Shown one piece after another: positions 22,463-33,910 of a stretch of 64,000 nucleotides of DNA (position 1 is the first letter of the stretch; each line of letters starts with the position of its first letter). Origin of the DNA: Lunularia cruciata (taxonomy: Eukaryota; Streptophyta; Marchantiopsida; Lunulariales; Lunulariaceae). The stretch covers positions 49,109,001-49,173,000 of the forward strand of contig OX419755.1 of the NCBI GenBank assembly GCA_948567375.1, in the 5' to 3' direction. The notes beneath the pieces are model-generated. The model made no database searches. It was not told the DNA's origin and saw only the letters and a program-made list of their open reading frames with translations. Position numbers and translations under genes: made by a program.

Positions 22463-23219
22463 TCCAAAGGAGATGCAAGGGAAGTGGTCTAGATAGAGGT
22501 ATAAGGCTGTCCAATATAGACTGGTTGAGATTATGCATGACAAAGGAGTTGTACCAGGTAGGCCAATACTGCAGTCTACTCTACGGCAAGAGGCCAGGAA
22601 CTATATTGGAGATATTGGTTTACTTGACCATCTACCAAAGCACATGATAGATATCATGATAAGCACTGGTGAATGATTTAGAAGATGGCACAATCAGATG
22701 GGCACTATGTTGATCCATATGTATGTACTCTATGGAGTATTTGCTCAAGGCTGCCAACTTGCTGAAGACCAAAAACACTATGAGAATTGACTATCCTTTT
22801 TTGACTCCACCTTTGGGTGGAAAATTGTTAAAGATTCATCAATTGTCATGGATTGGTATAACTCACAGATGGCATCTCTAATTCAATTGGCTAAGATACA
22901 AAGGATAACTTCAAAGACAAAGGAACTTAGCTATGAGTTGCAGATTCTTGGTTTCTAGATAAAGAGGATGGGTAAGGATGGGAGATCTTTGGAAGAGATT
23001 ACCAACTTTGTAGAGGCACGAAGAAACAATCCTATCAAAGTCACAGATGATTGTGACATAGATCACTTAATTTATCACTTAAACCAAGAGGAAATTCTTC
23101 AATATTTGGTGGATTCACTATCTAGAATGAAGGAAGCATTGTTTGTTTCCAAAGAAACATCAGCTGTGCACATCATCCTAGGAGGCCAGATTAGGTGCAG
23201 TCCTCCAACATTCCTATAA
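22463..23219 (+). pseudogene. Intronless fragment related to DYAD/AMEIOTIC1 (SWITCH1) meiotic proteins
   Basis: Read on the plus strand, KWSR-stop-RYKAVQYRLVEIM, RPILQSTLRQEARNYIGDIG, GLLDHLPKHM and FRRWHNQMGTM follow one another in a single frame, then a GWKIVKDSS segment and a helical MASLIQLAKIQRITS stretch up to about 23,219. This order (RW..RY, PILRP.LR.EAR..IGDTG, LLDHLLKHM, RFRRRHN..G.MEYWL, PPGWK) is that of the DYAD domain of plant meiotic regulators. About 250 codons run without introns, interrupted by about four stops. It lies antisense to the surrounding Copia element. It looks like a captured or retro-copied host gene fragment. The assignment is from remembered family motifs. Confidence 0.72.
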
Positions 23220-24268
23220 GAGGAGTAAAGAAACCCTACAAAGAAGTAGAAAATAATAATGGAAAGCTCCACAACAACACCAAGGGGACAAAATATGAAC
23301 AAATCAACCACTCCATAGCTAAAATTTTGTCACAGAATAAGTTGACAGGCTATCGGTCAATAATAACTTACTCCACATAATCCTCATCTGACTTGATTGA
23401 ATTGTTTCTTGTCATGAGAATAGCTCTTTTGAAGACATTCTTGATATTGGACACAATTGGTAGAACTAAACTTGAAGACCAGTGAAGCTAAGACACAACA
23501 TCCTTAACCATCTATTTCAGATTTTCAAACCTGGTGTCTTTTGTACCCAAAATAGGTAGTGGACACATAGATTGGAGGGTATTCAACCAAACATTCCCAG
23601 ACTTATTGGTGCTCCAACTCTCATGTAGATTTTATAGCCCAATTACGTAATTCAAGCCCCTTATCCACTATTGGAATTCCATCTACTCTTCTTTTTTTAT
23701 GAAGGTTTGAGTGGAAAATTTGTTCTCTTGACTCCACTTCCAAGGAACTATCAAAAGTCTCATATGATCATAGCTCATAAGTTTTCATCCTTCTCCTCCA
23801 GCTCCTGGCTGCATCTCATCACATATTTCATTGAGAACCATAGTCAATTAAGCCTCTAGTCTTGTAAAGTTCTCATTTCCTTTGAATGTTGGCTATCATT
23901 GGAGATTAATATCAATATCATTGGTCAAAATGAGAATGAGATAGGCTGTGGATAAACCATTCATACAAAGTTCTTCCACTTTTGCAAATGGTCATTATTC
24001 AAATCTAAAATTATTAACAACTATAGGAATAATCACTGACAACTTCTGAATTTTAATTTATGCAAAAAAAATTCTACATGAAAATGAAATTTGGAAGGTT
24101 GAGATCCTCTTGTTGTGGATATATCCTAGTTATTCTTGCACTAAATGAAGTCCAAATGTGTATTTACCTCAAAGCCCAATAAGTGATGACTACTCTAAAG
24201 CTTCAATCCTACCTGGAAGCATTCACGCACCACTAGTATGAGTTGGGCCAGAAACCTATGCATATCAA
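23220..24268. other. Unassigned AT-rich sequence between the DYAD-like fragment and the nested LTR
   Basis: A possible continuation of the DYAD-like reading (KKPYKEVENNNGK, in another frame) runs to about 23,380. The rest has no recognisable domain. The bases next to the nested LTR on the minus strand (TTGATATGC) could be a decayed primer-binding site, which would make this stretch internal sequence of the nested chromovirus. Confidence 0.4.
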
Positions 24269-25017
24269 TGTAATACTCCGAGGACAAGAGAAGAGAGAAA
24301 ATACAAATTTCACACTCAATCATCTGATGCCCCAAAGGAGCACCTTCTCTTTATTATATAGACAAAGAGGATCTCCTCCAAGAAAGCTCCACCATAGGAT
24401 TAGGCACACAGATAGGTGACATGTCAGCAAGGTCCACCCTTGGATTACTTACTTGGATGGGTGACATGTCAATCCTGGTCCTATCTGGTTGGTCAAACAA
24501 GCTTTGACCATATGGAATCTTTCAGGGAATCTTCTTGTAAGAATCACGTGGGTGAGGTACCATTGGAAAGCCCTTGATGAGAAAAAATAGGGGGGATTAA
24601 AGGCTAAATTTTTACTATGTTGGAGGGGAAGGGGGGATTTCCACATTTTTGAGACCTAATTCATCCGTTTAGGCCTCCAAAATTGCCTTCAAAGATTTCA
24701 AGCATATTTCAATTCCTACTCTATTAGTATAAGTCCCCGTTTGGTGATACTTATTTCTGATCTGTTTAGTTCATCATGTAACATCCTTCTAGATGTTACC
24801 AAACCAATTCTCACCTTTAAATCATATGTCTAGCTATTGGTTCTAAGCTTTTCAAGTCTATTTTGGTTTCTGCCCTATTAGTAGAAGTACTCTTTTGGTG
24901 ATACTCTTTTGGTGATACTTCTATCTGATCTATTTTGACCATCATGTATAACATCATTCCAGATGTTACCAAACCAAATTTCACATCTAGATCATATGGC
25001 TAGCTCTTGGTATTACA
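24269..25017 (-). mobile_element. Nested chromovirus LTR with an internal 170-bp duplication
   Basis: Ends are TGTAATAC and GTATTACA. On the minus strand it matches the LTR at 62,660-63,233 over most of its length (shared: TTTGGAGGCCTA, ACCTCACCCA.G, GTTTGACCAACCA, TATATAATAAAGA). It is longer because a segment of about 170 bp is tandemly duplicated (GATGTTACCAAACCA at 24,792 and 24,962). No matching target-site duplication is seen. It is either a solo LTR or the 5' LTR of a mostly deleted element. Confidence 0.85.
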
Positions 25018-25432
25018 ACTAGAGACCAACTTCTCAATCTCCAATATCCAAAATTGCAAATTATCCAATTCCTAGATAATTCATGCACAATTCTATATTT
25101 CCAAGCATCCATAGAAGCTTCAATCTCAGTGATTCTTGTAATTCCTCACCGACTTGATGTTTGTAGATTCACTATTTGCAAAGAAGTTGCTAATTGCAAC
25201 ATCAACTTTTTTCTCTACTTCAAAAAGATGTATGCACAAACCACCAAGATCATTCCAAAAACCCTAAGCACAGATGATGATAATCCTGAAAATTGAGCAC
25301 CACACAAAATCTTCCTTTTACATCTTGATATCCATAAAAGTAGGCTCCATCATTTGCTACTACTACAATGCCATCAATCTTCATAGACTTGCATCATTTA
25401 GAGCTCACTTTGATACAATTTGTGATCATTTA

Positions 25433-25450
25433 GAGCTCACTTTGATACAA
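25433..25450 (-). other. Copia primer-binding site
   Basis: Directly next to the inner end of the 5' LTR. On the minus strand it reads TTGTATCAAAGTGAGC, close to the initiator-methionine tRNA complement used by many plant Copia elements (TGGTATCAGAGC). The site and its neighbours are duplicated: the 18-mer GAGCTCACTTTGATACAA occurs at 25,401 and again at 25,433 on the plus strand. Confidence 0.7.
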
Positions 25451-25714
25451 TGGTGAGAGTTACAATGATATCCACACACCATGTATACAACCAACAGATT
25501 CACACATTAAATAGAACTATGTGGTTCACTTTTATGTGAGGCTACATCCATGAGAATGCTTCAAGAGTCTTTTTACTAACACTCAAGGCTCACTACCATA
25601 TCCAAGCATACAAAACAAGAGCTCCCAAACACTATCTCTCTAAGTTCACTCCAATAATCAACCAAAAAAAATCAGCTTACATTATAACCCTAAGCATAAG
25701 AGTAAATCCTAACA
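25451..25714 (-). repeat. Copia 5' LTR
   Basis: Partner of 18,088-18,363, 264 bp, ending AATCCTAACA and followed by the CATTA target duplication. About 10 bp at its inner edge are missing relative to the other LTR (TGGTGAGAG against TGTTGGAAAATGACAAGAG). Confidence 0.9.
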
Positions 25715-26170
25715 CATTATGGTCTTATATAAGCACAGAATCTCAAGTAAATTGTATTTAAAGTAAAATATATACACCATGAAGAGTATACTTATGGATA
25801 GTAAGTAAATTCATCATCATGGTTTATTATGGTCTTATATAAATAAGTTTTAAAATCTCAAGTAAGTTGTATATGCAATCAAATATAATATGAAGAGATT
25901 GTATTTACTCCAAGTCAATCAATTCAATGGCATTTTTTCTTATGATCTTATATAAATGTCTTAAGTCTCAAGTAACTTTCATTTACAATCATATCTATAT
26001 CCCATAAATAATAAATTTATTTAAATCATGGTTCATTACAATATTATATAAATATATCTTGAAATCTCAAGTAAGTTGTATTGAAAATCAAATATATGTT
26101 CAGTTTCTAATCAATAGATAATATATCTATTGAGAGTTAGTTAATTCATTTCATAGTTCATTGAAGTATA
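25715..26170. repeat. AT-rich satellite array, about 100-115 bp units, right of the Copia element
   Basis: Four to five degenerate units. The anchor TCTCAAGTAA occurs at about 25,741, 25,856, 25,966 and 26,065, and each unit has ATGGTCTTATATAAAT-like sequence before it and AAATCAAATAT after it. The unit at 17,971 on the left of the Copia element is the same repeat, so the array is older than the insertion. Confidence 0.8.
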
Positions 26171-28190
26171 TATTGAATTAAATTATTAAAACTAAATTAA
26201 AATAATTTAAGGTAGATTATTTAAGGTAGAAAGTAATCATAATGAATTTTCTCTAAAAAATAATAAAATATTAAATTAATAAGATTACTAACACTCATGA
26301 AAATTACCAATTTTCTTTATGTGTAGAAAATTTTATGTATAAGCTCTACTAAATTAATATTTATTTTAATTTGCTTAAATTTTAATTGATTTAGAATTGA
26401 CTGAAATTGTTTTTAGTTCTTTATATTGGAAATATATCTTTACTTGATTTATGTTGAATTTGGAGCCAAATTGCATTTGATTTGATCAAAATTGGAGTAT
26501 AAGATTGAGAAAATAAAGCATTGATTTGGTGCAATTATAGCATTGATCTAAAGGAGGATTTGGTGGTGAATAAATGGTATCAAAGTATTGACCAACTGGA
26601 AATTTAGGTAGTACTATAATGTTGATCTAGTGATAGATTTTGATGCAAAGTGTATTGAAAATAAGATATTAATCTGGTGTATCAATTTGCAAGTCTTTGA
26701 GTAAGGATTCAAGATACAATGATATGTGATATATAAGCTAAAGATGCTAAAAATTCTAAGAGTAAGCAAGCAATTTGAGGCCTTTAGACTTCAAGACCTA
26801 GTAAGGATCATCAAATGATGCTTCAAGGCTTAATAACTATGGGCTAAAGAGTTTATAAAGGCATGAAAGGCCAACAAGTAAATTGAGGCTTTGATTCAAG
26901 AGACTAACCTTTATAGCCTCTCCAACCTACATCCACTACACTTTGATCGATAAGATTTTCTAGCAACTTAAGCCAACCAACTTGATCTTTAACATTCAAG
27001 CCCAAAAGACCAATAACCCAAGTTTAGACTTTGGCTTAAAAGACCAACCTTCAACCTCTCTAGCTCCCATCTACTATAAATTGACCAATTAGGACTTTCT
27101 AGACTCTCAAAAATTCAAGTGAAAATTTTTGCCCAAAAGATCAATAAGTTGTATGGGTACTATATCATAGGTTCTAAACAAGGGAACAAATGAATAGACT
27201 ACAAAGACAAAGGAAACTAACAAACAAAGTGAGCTATTGTAATTTTTAGATACATAATGGTTGTGGACAAAAGAGGCTAAAAACATCTATATTCTAACAA
27301 AATTAGGGCAATACTATAACTTCACTTTAGTGTTACAACTAATATGAGCTATATAATTATGAAGGTCTAAGATGTAGTAAGCTAGTGGTCTCTTAGACTA
27401 AAGAAGCTATAAAAACTAGCAAGCCATGGGAGATTTAAGTCCAATAAGTAAGCAATTTGGTTGGGAAGAGTGGCTACAAAGTCCTAAGAGGTACAAAAGG
27501 CAAGTAAGACTAACAAACAAAGTGAGTCTTCCGCTCAAAAGACAAATAATTTTGTTGATCAAAGAGGCTTTACAATCCTAGTTTATAAAACAAAAATCCA
27601 AGAGAACAAGTAAAGAAGTGCAACTTTGGTGTACACAAAGATTATCAACAAAGTAAGGTGCGCTTGATGTCATTCTTCCTGCTATATATAAGGCCAAGGC
27701 TTATAAGTTAGTTTATCAAATGAGCTTCAAGAGCCTAGTTTAGAAAACTAGGCTCTTGAAGAAAGTAAGTATAGAAGTGTAACATGTGTGTAGAATTTTT
27801 TTTCCAGAATAGACCACAAAGGTAAGATGCACTCAAAGGTCATTCTTTCTTCTACATATTGTAGAATACTACCATAAAAGCTAATTATGATCTCTCATAC
27901 ACACTATGATGAATGATATAGCATATAAGAGAATCTTAATTGAAATATTACTTTACACACAATTACTTACCAACTATCCCTAGCTTCACTCATACTTTAA
28001 GCTTAACTTCTTTTAGAAGTCTATGCTTAACTTAACTCATAAGTTATTCTTGACTTCTCTTAAGATTTTTGCTAGACCTCACACACAAATTTTCATGAAC
28101 TACTTAGCTAGCCACTATTATTGACTAGATAAGAGCTCTAACTTTAATTTTGAAAGAACCAAAGATTGTTACAAATCTTGCACCATTTAA
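26171..28190. other. AT-rich desert, no gene seen
   Basis: No domain or long frame that I can support. Word-level similarity between neighbouring stretches (for example CAAGTAAATTGAGGCTTTGA and GACTAACAAACAAAGTGAG) hints at decayed internal repeats of an old element. One clear foldback lies at 27,725-27,761 and is listed separately. Confidence 0.4.
27725..27761. repeat. Perfect 17-bp hairpin with 3-base loop
   Basis: Left arm 27,725-27,741 (CTTCAAGAGCCTAGTTT), loop AGA, right arm 27,745-27,761, no mismatches. It lies in otherwise decayed AT-rich DNA, where perfect palindromes of this length should not persist unless recent or maintained. Confidence 0.75.
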
Positions 28191-28199
28191 GCCATCACA

Positions 28200-28470
28200 T
28201 CCTTGTTGTCTAATACCTATTCTTGTTGTCTAGAAAGTAGTCTTTGGGACATACTCACATGCAATTCAAATTTGATTATATCTAATCTAGGAATGTCAAT
28301 TTTTAAAATATTTACAAACTTGAAGTTGATCAAATAAGTCATTCTTCCCAAGTACAAGATACCTTTCCTTGATGATTTGATGATTCGTTGATTTAGTGCA
28401 AGGTAGTCAATAAAAATCATTATATCATTATTCTCATTCAAAAACAAGATTGAAACTCTCTAGACATACA
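28200..28470 (-). pseudogene. Ty3/Gypsy reverse transcriptase fragment
   Basis: Minus strand: LFLNENNDIMIFIDYLALNQ, then GRMTYLINFKFVNILKIDI. This is the pattern of the Gypsy reverse transcriptase fingers (LFVKKKDGTLRMCIDYRALN, then IDDLLDQL..A..FSKIDL). It is bounded by unrelated sequence and has no intact neighbours; the adjacent plus-strand chromovirus begins at 28,562. Confidence 0.7.
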
Positions 28471-28561
28471 TATATAGTTAGATAATCTTTCTAAAAACTC
28501 CTTTCTCCTCTCTAAGCTTATAATTTGCATTATATTATGCTCATCTTCAACCATGTATATG

Positions 28562-28978
28562 TGTAATAATATGGAGTTAGCATAAGCTAGATATAGCTAA
28601 CAAGTCATCAAATTATCATTTAGCTATGCAACTTTAAGAATGTTCTAGAAGCATCCAAGAACCTTATTGGTGTGAAGCATCTAGGAATTTTCTAAGGGTT
28701 AACATGTATGCCAAGTTGATGGCTAGCTTAGCTTGTATGCCAAATAAAAAATAAGTTTAGGTTGCATGCCAAGTACAACTAGCTTAGCTTCCGCTCCAAG
28801 TAAAGCAACTTCTAGAAAGAACCTTCCTTGGATGCTTCTTGTGAACCTTGTATACAAATTGCTATAGATACCAAAGTGCAAGCTCAAGCTAGCAAATGGA
28901 TTTTCCTTTACTTGAGAGTTCCGATGTGATCTTCCACTCTAATTTCCATTCTTCTATTTCTCTCCTTGGTTTGTTACA
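28562..28978 (+). repeat. Chromovirus 1 5' LTR
   Basis: Starts TGTAATAATATGG, ends GGTTTGTTACA. It is followed at once by TTGGTATTAGTGTAGG, a near match to the initiator-methionine tRNA primer-binding site. Partner at 33,522-33,910; a third related copy, inverted, is at 47,803-48,238. Confidence 0.82.
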
Positions 28979-30445
28979 TTGGTATTAGTGTAGGATAGGA
29001 TAGAAAAACTCTATGGACCACCAAATCCATTTCCTCCAAACCATTGGGATTTCTATATCCACAAACTACAAATCATTCTTTCATATTCTAGGCAAAAAAA
29101 TTTAAATGCAATCAGCTTGTCATATGAATCAATGATCCTTTTAATTATAACTTATAGAAAGTAGGAGATGTATTGCATCATGTTAACTTAAATAATTGCA
29201 AGTATGAAGTTTGGTATAGTAGTAGCCATGGTAGCAATACCTATAGTTATCATTGTTATGCACCAACATATTGAGCATCTTACTTGATTGTTAGAAGAGA
29301 GAGATCATGATAGTCAAAAACAAGAGCAAGTAGAGCGAGCAACATTTTGAGAAGGAGAAGATCCTGTTCTATTTCCAAAGCCAAAGATATGCAAGAATCT
29401 ATTGGGTGCAATAGAGAATTTTGTGTTTGATTGCAAATATTATTTTGAGGCTACAAATCTTCTAGATGGATGGAGATATATTCTCTTGGCTTTGAGCCAA
29501 TTAGATGGAGTAGAAAAACTATGGTGGTGATTCTTGGTAGAGCAAGCTCAATGGCATTTTGGTTGTTCCAATCTTGATAGGAGAAGAATATAGAAGTGTA
29601 ATAATTGGGAGATTCTAAGTAGTAAATGTTGCACAAGCCAGACAAGATAGATTAGCAAAATTGAAGCAAATTGGTTTTACAATCAGCTAAATCTCTCAAT
29701 TCCAAAATATAACATTCTATAGATAATGAAAGGTAAAGGTTTGTATTTTTTTGAGAGGTTTTAAATCACATACCAAATCAGAAATAATCATACAAAAGCT
29801 CAAAATTTTTGGAAGAAACCATGCAATTGGCCAAGCACTTTGATTCCTTGGTTGCCATAATTTGGTCTTGACCTAAACCTTCAAAAGAGTCTACAAACAT
29901 ACCATACATAGGTGGTAGAGCTTGCAATAATGTAGATTGCAATAACGTAACATGATTTGCAATAAAAGGTGTTATCCAATGGAGAACACTTGGTACTACA
30001 AACATAGAAAGATTGTGACAAATTGATGGTTTTTTTATTGTTGCCAAATTGGACATTGCATTCTAGAATGTTTAATTAGGAATAGACAGCCTCAACCCAT
30101 TTTCTAAATGGAATTCTAGGAGTATGAAGATCAAGGAAACAAAGAGTTCCAATATGAGATATTGATTCACTTACTGAGAACCTAATTTGTTCCAACATGA
30201 TTGAATGCTCCACCTATGCAAGTTTGATATACTTGCAAAGAATTATCTCCAATTACAATTATAGGATTTTGAGAGTTTTGAGATTTCATGTAAATACAAA
30301 TAGCAAAAGAATTATGTGTTCCTATCAAGCTGGTATTTTGGTAGCAAATTGGTGATGGTTGATGGTAGAAAAGGTTCTACATTTTATACCTCATATCTTG
30401 TTGCATTCAAGATTAAGAAGTAATACTCATAGTACATGAGATTTT

Positions 30446-31531
30446 TTGTATATACTTGTAAAGAAAGATTTGGAGGAAGATATTCTTATTTTTGTGGTGT
30501 GGATCAAACCAATTGCATGCGGAGAATCTAATGACAATAAGAAGCCTAAAAAAGAAATGGTTGATAAGGTAGTTTGTGAGTTTCTAGACGATCTTTTGAA
30601 GGAATCACACTTTGATCAAGGTATGCTCTTCAAGATCAAGCTCTTGCAAAATAGTACTCCAATTAGTAGACCAATCTATTGGCTCTCATTGAAGAAGTTA
30701 GAAGAACTTTGAACAATATTGATAGAGTTATTGACCAAGGATTTCATATAACATAGTACAACACTTTAGGGAGCATTGGTAATATTTGTACCAAAGAAGG
30801 ATGGAGGACTTGATAATATATTTTGACCATTGTAATCTCAATAAGCAAACTATGAAGAATGTGTATCTCTTGCCTCAAATTGATGACTTGTTGGATCAAT
30901 TAAATAGAGCTCAATACTCCTTAAAGTTGGATCTTTGAAGTTGCTATTGGTATATTCTAATTGATGAATAATATGTAACAATATTGCCAATTATTTCATA
31001 ATCAGCTCAAATATAATCAGATTTCATTGTTAGCATTTGTATTGAATATTGCATTTCATACAAGGTATGGATATTCTGAACAAAGAATTTACTTGTGGAC
31101 TCATTGATGCTAAGGCAATCTTCATGGATCAAATACATTGGGTGTTAGATAAGCTATTGGATAAACATATGATAATGTTCTTGGGTGAAATTTGAAAATA
31201 AGACAAAGTCAAAACACAAAAAATGCACTTGAGAAGTCTTGAGACAACAACAAAAATGGAAGTTTTATTATAAGAATTCCAAGTGTGCCTTTTGGTAGAA
31301 AGAAGTTGCCTTCTTGGGTTATTTGTTCTCAATAGAGGGGAACATGATGGAATAAGAGAAATCAAGGCCATTACCAATTGGCATACTCCTAAAGATAACA
31401 TAGAAGTTTGGGGATTCAATGGAATGGAAAGCTTCTACCAATGGTTCATCCATTATTATGCTCAAGTGATCACACCATTTTTTGATCTCTTGGGGAAGAT
31501 AGCAAACTTCAAGTGGACCACCAAGCAATAA
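30446..31531 (+). pseudogene. Chromovirus 1 reverse transcriptase region
   Basis: Landmarks in order: EFLDDLLKE, TPISRPIYWLSLKKLEEL, then a stop; GALVIFVPKKDGG; LLDQLNRAQYSLKLDL; and from 31,283 LLGLFVLNRG, ITNWHTPKDNIEVWGFNGM, ESFYQWFIHYYAQVITPFFD and FKWTTKQ. These match the Gypsy polymerase thumb/connection region. Several frames are needed and the catalytic YxDD block is not recoverable. RNase H traces continue to about 31,960. Confidence 0.82.
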
Positions 31532-32019
31532 GAAGCATTCAAGAAACATTCAACATCATCATTCAAGCATTTGATGTCTTCACAACCCATCCTCCAACCA
31601 TATGATCCGTAACTACCTTGTGTGGTTGATGTTGATGCTTCTAACTTTGCAATTTGAGTTATGTTGTAATAAGAATATCCAAATGGATTACATCCTATTG
31701 ATTTTGTATCTTGCCAACTAAACATAGTAGAAAGTAATTATTCTACTTGAGATTGGAAACAACTAGTAATGGTATATTCAAAAAAGGTATGGAGATATCA
31801 CCTCTTGGATAAGTAGTAATTCAAACCAATCATAAATCCTTGTTGTATATCTCACATTTGGAGCACATTGAATAATTTGCATCATCATTGGGAGGAATAA
31901 CTACAATTATTTGATATCAAGCTTGAGTACAAACCCAAAAAGTTCCATGTTATTCTTGATTCCTTGTCATAATGACCTAATTTGAAGATTCTTTTTGAAT
32001 CTTCCATGATAATAGCAAT

Positions 32020-33190
32020 CACCACGGTGTGAACAGACTCAAAGGTACACATGGAGTTCAAGATTTCTTAACAATAAGAAAAACCTTTTATCTTGTGCAA
32101 ATTTCTCTTGCAACACATGACAAGGAGTACAAGATCTTTTCAATCAAAGATGAGTTTTTATTTCACACAAACTAAATCTACTTTCCAATTATGGGAGATC
32201 TACAATTTATGTGATTTCAAGAGGTGCATGAATTACCAATTGGTGGTCATATAGGTTTAGTCAAGACCTTGAGTACCTACAACTTCAATGATGGTGGCCA
32301 AAAATTGCATAAGAGATTCAAGAGTTTGTCCAATCTTGTGAGAGCTACTAACAAAACAAAGCCAACAACCAAAAATTAGGTAAACTCCTCCAAACACTCT
32401 CCTTCCACCTACTTGATGGGAACATTTAAGTCTAGATCTCAATACAAAATTTCCAAAGATAGATCAAAGACATATATCAAATGTGGTGTTTGTCAATAAG
32501 CTTATCAAACACATTCACCTAACACCTACAATTGATGCGGTGGAGTCTCCAATGTTGGCCAAAATGTACTTCAATATAATCTTCAAACTCCATGGTATGC
32601 TAAGGGTTCTCATCTTTGGTTATGATCCTCAATTCACTAGTCAATTTGGCAAGTGCTTTTCAAAACCCTTGGCACTAAGCTTGCTTGATCTATAGCCTAT
32701 CATACTCAAACTAATGAGCAAAAAGAACATGTAGATTTTACTTTGGAGTATATGTTATGTGCTTCTCTCAACATTCATCACACTAATTAGGATATTTGTC
32801 TTACTACTACTGAGTTTGCCTACAATAATTCCAAGCATGCAAGTATATTTTTCTCTCCATTCTTCCTTCATTATAAGCAAGATCCACTTGTTCCAAATTC
32901 TCTTATTTCTCTACAACACTCTCATGTTCCTTGTCCTTCCAGCTTCTTGTTCAAACTATTTGCTTCCTTATACCAAGCTAATTCTTATCTTCTTGTTGCT
33001 CAAAATTGGCAAAAGCAATATATTGATTGTCATTTTTGTGACTTCACTTTTCAAATTGTTAATAAGTCATGTTTTCCTCTAGTAACCTTCCTCTCTCTCT
33101 CTATCTTTACTCCCAACTTTGTAAACTTTTTCTATCAACAAGATAGATTTCTTTGCTTTTATTTAGATCATTTCTCTTGTCACTTATAAA
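32020..33190 (+). pseudogene. Chromovirus 1 integrase
   Basis: Readable blocks are VNKLIKHIHLTPT, ARL-type helix KMYFNIIFKLHGM and GYDPQFTSQFGKCF (equivalent to SDRDPRFTSKFW around the second catalytic Asp), followed by tail sequence leading to HVSKLKPFV at about 33,230. Multiple frameshifts and stops are present. Small open frames at 32,759-33,189 are out-of-frame by-products. Confidence 0.75.
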
Positions 33191-33309
33191 ATTGCACCTT
33201 CTAATCACATGAAAATCCATCTTGTCTTCCATGTTTCCAAGTTAAAACCCTTTGTTTCTAAATTATCGTCCTTCCTTACTTGCCTCCAAACCTCCTCCCA
33301 TCATTTTTA

Positions 33310-33490
33310 ACAATCATGAAGAATATGAAGTTGACCCTATACTTGCACATTGGGACATCCAACATAGCAGCCAATAACACACTAAATATAAGATCCTTTG
33401 GAAAGGATATCCTCTTCAAGATGCAACATGGGATACTCTTTCTCATCTCCAACAAGTGGTTATACAAGAGTTTAAAGATTTCATGATGAT
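33310..33490 (+). pseudogene. Chromovirus 1 chromodomain
   Basis: Plus strand: EEYEVDPILAHWDIQH, one stop, then YKILWKGYPLQDATWDTL and HLQQVVIQEFKDF. This is a chromodomain (E-Y-E-V, W-K-G-Y, A-T-W-E pattern) at the C-terminus of the integrase, placed immediately before the 3' LTR. In chromoviruses this domain targets integration to marked chromatin. Only one stop interrupts it. Confidence 0.88.
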
Positions 33491-33521
33491 GAGTATATCA
33501 CTAACCAACAATAGCAGAATA

Positions 33522-33910
33522 TACAATAATATGGAGTTAGCTCAAGCTAAATATAGCTTAGAAACTTTAAGAATTTTCTAGAAGCATCCATTAATTTTCT
33601 TAGTGAGAAGCTTCTAGGAACTTTCTGAGGATTGAATAGCTTGTACACCAAGTTGATGGCTAGTTTAGCTTTTATGTCTAATAAATGGTTAGCTTAGGTT
33701 GCACGCCATGTAAAAAAATAGCTTAGCTTGCACTCTAAGTAAGGCAACTATTAGAAAGGACCTTCCTTGAAGATTCTTGGAAGTTTCCGATATGTTCAAG
33801 TTTCCAATAAATAGCAAAGTCTAAGCTTAGGCTAGGCATTCAAAGTTTTCCTCACATGGGAGTTCCAATGTGATCTTCCATTCTCCTATTTCTGTCCTTG
33901 GTCTTTTACA
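33522..33910 (+). repeat. Chromovirus 1 3' LTR
   Basis: Begins about TACAATAATATGGAGTTAGC, overlapping the end of the chromodomain frame, and ends GGTCTTTTACA. It is shorter than the 5' LTR through small deletions. Confidence 0.8.

Larger units (their letters stand above)
18088..25714 (-). mobile_element. Ty1/Copia LTR retrotransposon, degraded, with nested insertions
   Basis: Two LTRs in the same orientation, 18,088-18,363 and 25,451-25,714, with TGTTG..TAACA-type ends, are flanked by a 5-bp direct repeat CATTA (18,083-18,087 and 25,715-25,719). On the minus strand the order is primer-binding site (25,450-25,433), gag remnants with a broken zinc knuckle (about 22,110-22,050), integrase (about 21,270-20,479), reverse transcriptase (20,004-19,126) and RNase H (about 19,000-18,598). 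This Copia order (integrase before reverse transcriptase) defines the superfamily. Stops interrupt the knuckle, the integrase and the RNase H, so it is inactive. It carries a nested chromovirus LTR (24,269-25,017) and a DYAD-like gene fragment. Confidence 0.92.
28562..33910 (+). mobile_element. Ty3/Gypsy chromovirus 1 with both LTRs, degraded
   Basis: LTRs at 28,562-28,978 and 33,522-33,910 share ATAATATGGAGTTAGC, CTTTAAGAAT.TTCTAGAAGC, the GATGGCTAG.TTAGCTT block, AGTTCC.ATGTGATCTTCCA and end in TTACA. A primer-binding site (TTGGTATTAG, 28,979) follows the 5' LTR. On the plus strand follow gag with a zinc-knuckle trace (QIGHCILEC, about 30,040), protease/reverse transcriptase (about 30,450-31,530), RNase H, integrase (about 32,020-33,180) and a C-terminal chromodomain (33,310-33,490). 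Every domain has stops or shifts. No clear 5-bp target duplication was found. Confidence 0.87.

Noticed and set aside
22400-23219. Gag of an LTR retrotransposon or an endogenous pararetrovirus fragment
   Set aside because: No capsid or knuckle pattern; the DYAD-type motif order fits much better.
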